DNA of 64,000 bases, taken from assembly GCA_036583965.1 (NCBI GenBank), contig JAZBQD010000015.1:24545810-24609809 (forward strand). The letters are read 5' to 3'. Positions 61,539 to 64,000 of the stretch are shown here, in pieces. The notes under the pieces were generated by a model. That model was given only the letters and a program-made list of their open reading frames with translations. It searched no databases and was not told where the DNA came from. A program made the translations under genes and the position numbers. Position 1 is the first letter of the stretch. Each line of letters begins with the position of its first letter. The DNA comes from Prunella strophiata. Its lineage: Eukaryota; Chordata; Aves; Passeriformes; Prunellidae.

Positions 61539-64000
61539 CTACAAAGAAAAAAAAAAAAAAAAAAAAAGAACAGAAGCACTTAAGATTTCTGCAGCTGTTC
61601 TGTAACTATACTCAATGAAAACACTTATTAAGTGCTTCAGTCATATAAACAGCTAGATTAAATGCAAGAACCATCTACAGCAAAGATCACATTTTCTGCT
61701 GTTTGCAAAAATTTGGTCTAGTCTCACGTTAGTTTGTGATTCTTTCCAGTAACTTCCCGCTTTATATCCCTGTAATGCTTGTGCTTTTGGCCTCATTCCA
61801 GTGGCAAAATGAGGTATTACTGGGTGTGTGTGTGTGTGATATAGGCTGGGCTATGCTAATCTGAGCAAGAAGTGCCCAGCAGAGCAGGCATCTCCCTGCC
61901 AAGCCCGGGAGAGCAGCCTTGTCTCTCCCGGGGGGAGCTTTTCTGGCTGCGGGCGGAAGGCAGCAAGACCTCAGCAAAGCTCGTGCTAGAGGACTTGTCC
62001 TATTCCATCAACATTGTGTCTTCTAAATGACACAAAAAGCTTATTTATGTAGCAAATGCAGAATATCAGGTAGCAATAAGTCCTACCAGAAGCATACAGA
62101 GAATCTCTCTGTAGGCTGAAACCTCAGACTTAGGAGTAACAAGCTCAAAGTGCAGTGAGGGACTGCAAGGTATCGGCTTCACACGGGCAGTGCCAAAAAT
62201 TCTTGTGACAATCGTTCTTGTTCAAAGCAAGTTTCTGCTCTTGGCTGTCCACTCAGCAAAGACAGTTCACCCAGTAACATTTGTTCTTGTAATAATGTCA
62301 TGCACCTTGTGTACCATACAAAGTGCTCAGACACAAAGTGATAAGGGCATAGAAGAGCTTTAAATGTTCAGGCATTTAAATGCCTTGACTGATATGGAGC
62401 AAGGACACAGTAAGCTTTCCTCTAAGCTTTCTGTATCTCTAGATGGCAAAAAAATTTAAGTTGAAATGCAAGATCCATTATAAGATTGAAGTATCTTCCC
62501 AATCACTATTCTGTAGTGAGCAATAAAAATAAATATATTTTTAAAATATTTCCTTTTTTTAAAATAGAAATTAATTTACATTTTATTGTTTAGATTAAGG
62601 CAAATAAACCCTGAAGCATTTTCCATCCAAAACAATTTTAGAAAAATGAGACTGCTTCCAAATGCAGCAGGTAGACTGGCACAAAGACAAATGCATCAGT
62701 TCATTCTACTGAGTGACATTCAGTTGATATCCACAACTGTGTCCCATAGCATTGCAAAGATAAAAAAAAGAGAAAGAAAAAAAGAATTTCCTAGTCTGAG
62801 ACAGACCCTTACTTTTAACTGTTCCTGGCATACTTATTCTTTGCCCTGCCCACCCATTAACAACATACACTTTTTAAAGACAGGTAATCTTACTTCTGTT
62901 CACTAGAATAAACCTCTAAGCATCAATTCTTTCTTATTTTCTTTTTGTGGTTTGTGTTTTTGGTTTTCTTTGGTTTTTTTAAACTTGAAAGTTCAGTTCA
63001 AGGATTTCACAAGTGAGGCATTTACGTCTGCCAAGTTTTCATGACACAAATCTTTCCCTTCTTTAAATAGTCAGAAGTGGAGCTACTCAGTAGTCAGGTG
63101 CTGCTTAATTTTGATGAAATGTTCAGTACCTCTAACTATAACAGTATTTACCATGAAATAAAAATCAAAATGCATTTCTACACATAAATATGCATGTGCA
63201 AAAACATCCCCAAATATAGGTACTTGTGCAAAAGAGCCTAGCCTCTTTTAATTTTTTTTTAATCATTGTTTGCTAGAAGCTCTGAATGTTCTGAAATAGG
63301 CAAAAAAAACCCACAGTGGGAAACCAAAGAACCATTGCTAAACACACAAGAACATATTCTCCATTCCTCAAAGTTCTTGCACCACAATGGTGACGATGCT
63401 TGAAAAAGTCTGTAATTGAGATTTCCCCACCTCTTAATTGCAGAATCAGTTAAACTGGACAATTTTCCTCAATCCCAGATTAGTATCTGAACACCCAGGA
63501 TTTCCATTATCAACATTCTTCTGTCCCCCATCAACAAGGGATGGTATCTGTCTGTGGGTGTGTGCATGCATGAGTGCAAACATCCTACAGCTGTTGTGGA
63601 ATTTTTATGGAAACTTTGTTTAACCCCAACAATTATTTTGATAAGTAAAAAACTGCATTATCCATAAATCTGAAGTTGATAATGCCATCACTATTGAAAT
63701 ACATTCTGCATTGTAACTCTGAAATTAATAAATACTCCTAGTTATCCTATGACACAAAGCAACATTTCAGTTACAAACCCCCAAAGAAATCAACATTTTT
63801 GTGGGAAAACTGATGTACTAGGTATGTATAACAAGCCTACATCTCACTACAAAATATTGCAACCTTTGAACCTTAAAAAATCATAAAATCCCCTCCACTT
63901 TCCTAGAACACTTCAGTATCCTAATGGAAACACATTATATCACACACACGATGTTTAAACTCTTTCTCATCAGCTGTTATAAATCTTTAGATTATGCAGA
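61539..64000 (-). other. Upstream intron or 5' flank of SLC26A7
   Basis: An upstream non-coding first exon is expected because coding exon 1 has an acceptor, but none is identifiable with confidence. The stretch contains the A21 run (61547-61567) that forms the polypyrimidine tract of that acceptor on the minus strand, a short GT repeat (61825-61838) and a GC-rich, CpG-bearing patch at about 61880-61985. The remainder is AT-rich. Confidence 0.6.
61880..61985. promoter_or_regulatory. GC-rich, CpG-bearing patch upstream of coding exon 1 (tentative)
   Basis: Several CpGs fall in about 100 bp (gcccgggagag, ctctcccgggggg, ctgcgggcggaagg, gctcgtgc), in contrast to the almost CpG-free surroundings, only about 350-450 bp upstream of the first coding exon. 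It could mark an alternative promoter or first exon. I see no clear donor on the minus strand, so this remains a suggestion. Confidence 0.25.

Noticed and set aside
61762..61977. 71-codon minus-strand frame upstream of coding exon 1 as an alternative N-terminus
   Set aside because: No donor in a suitable phase was seen, and SLC26A7 starts in coding exon 1; the sequence is GC-rich, which favours chance open frames.
1..64000. CRISPR arrays, operons, phage or plasmid modules, rRNA and tRNA genes
   Set aside because: None are present; the window is an intron-rich vertebrate locus.

Overview
The window is vertebrate nuclear DNA, most likely from a bird. It is AT-rich and low in coding density, with long introns. 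Its recognisable interspersed repeats are almost all CR1-type LINE fragments, which dominate avian genomes. I cannot name the species. There is no prokaryotic, phage, plasmid or CRISPR content.

One gene accounts for essentially all the coding signal: SLC26A7, a SLC26/SulP-family anion transporter, on the minus strand. It enters at an exon starting at 61538 (ATG at 61433) and runs leftward through 15 coding exons to 1454. The final exons, encoding the rest of the STAS domain and the C-terminus, lie beyond position 1. Every intron I could define is GT...AG. Exon lengths and phases match the human protein as I remember it, and the 15 exons would give 592 residues, the same as human to that point, apart from one anomaly. 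Coding exon 3 (44396-44569) is 174 nt where 173 are needed. The extra base, at about 44513/44514, breaks the frame between two well-conserved halves of the exon and would stop translation after about 130 residues. All other exons are intact, so this is either a very recent lesion or a sequence or assembly error.

Layout from left to right: 1-1453, downstream intron with a CR1 fragment carrying a reverse-transcriptase motif; 1454-12038, STAS and last-membrane-segment exons; 18684-29083, a denser cluster of transmembrane exons; 29084-36670 and 36836-44395, two introns of about 7.6 kb; 44396-48289, coding exons 3 and 2, whose shared intron holds an old LINE next to a CR1 in the opposite orientation; 48290-61240, a 13-kb first coding intron with homopolymer tracts, an ATT microsatellite and a CR1 copy; 61241-61538, first coding exon; 61539-64000, upstream intron or 5' flank with a small GC-rich patch.

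I did not find a new biological system. The items most worth checking are the coding exon 3 frameshift, a possible 21-nt alternative donor in coding exon 13, and a perfect 13-bp stem hairpin at 35732-35761.
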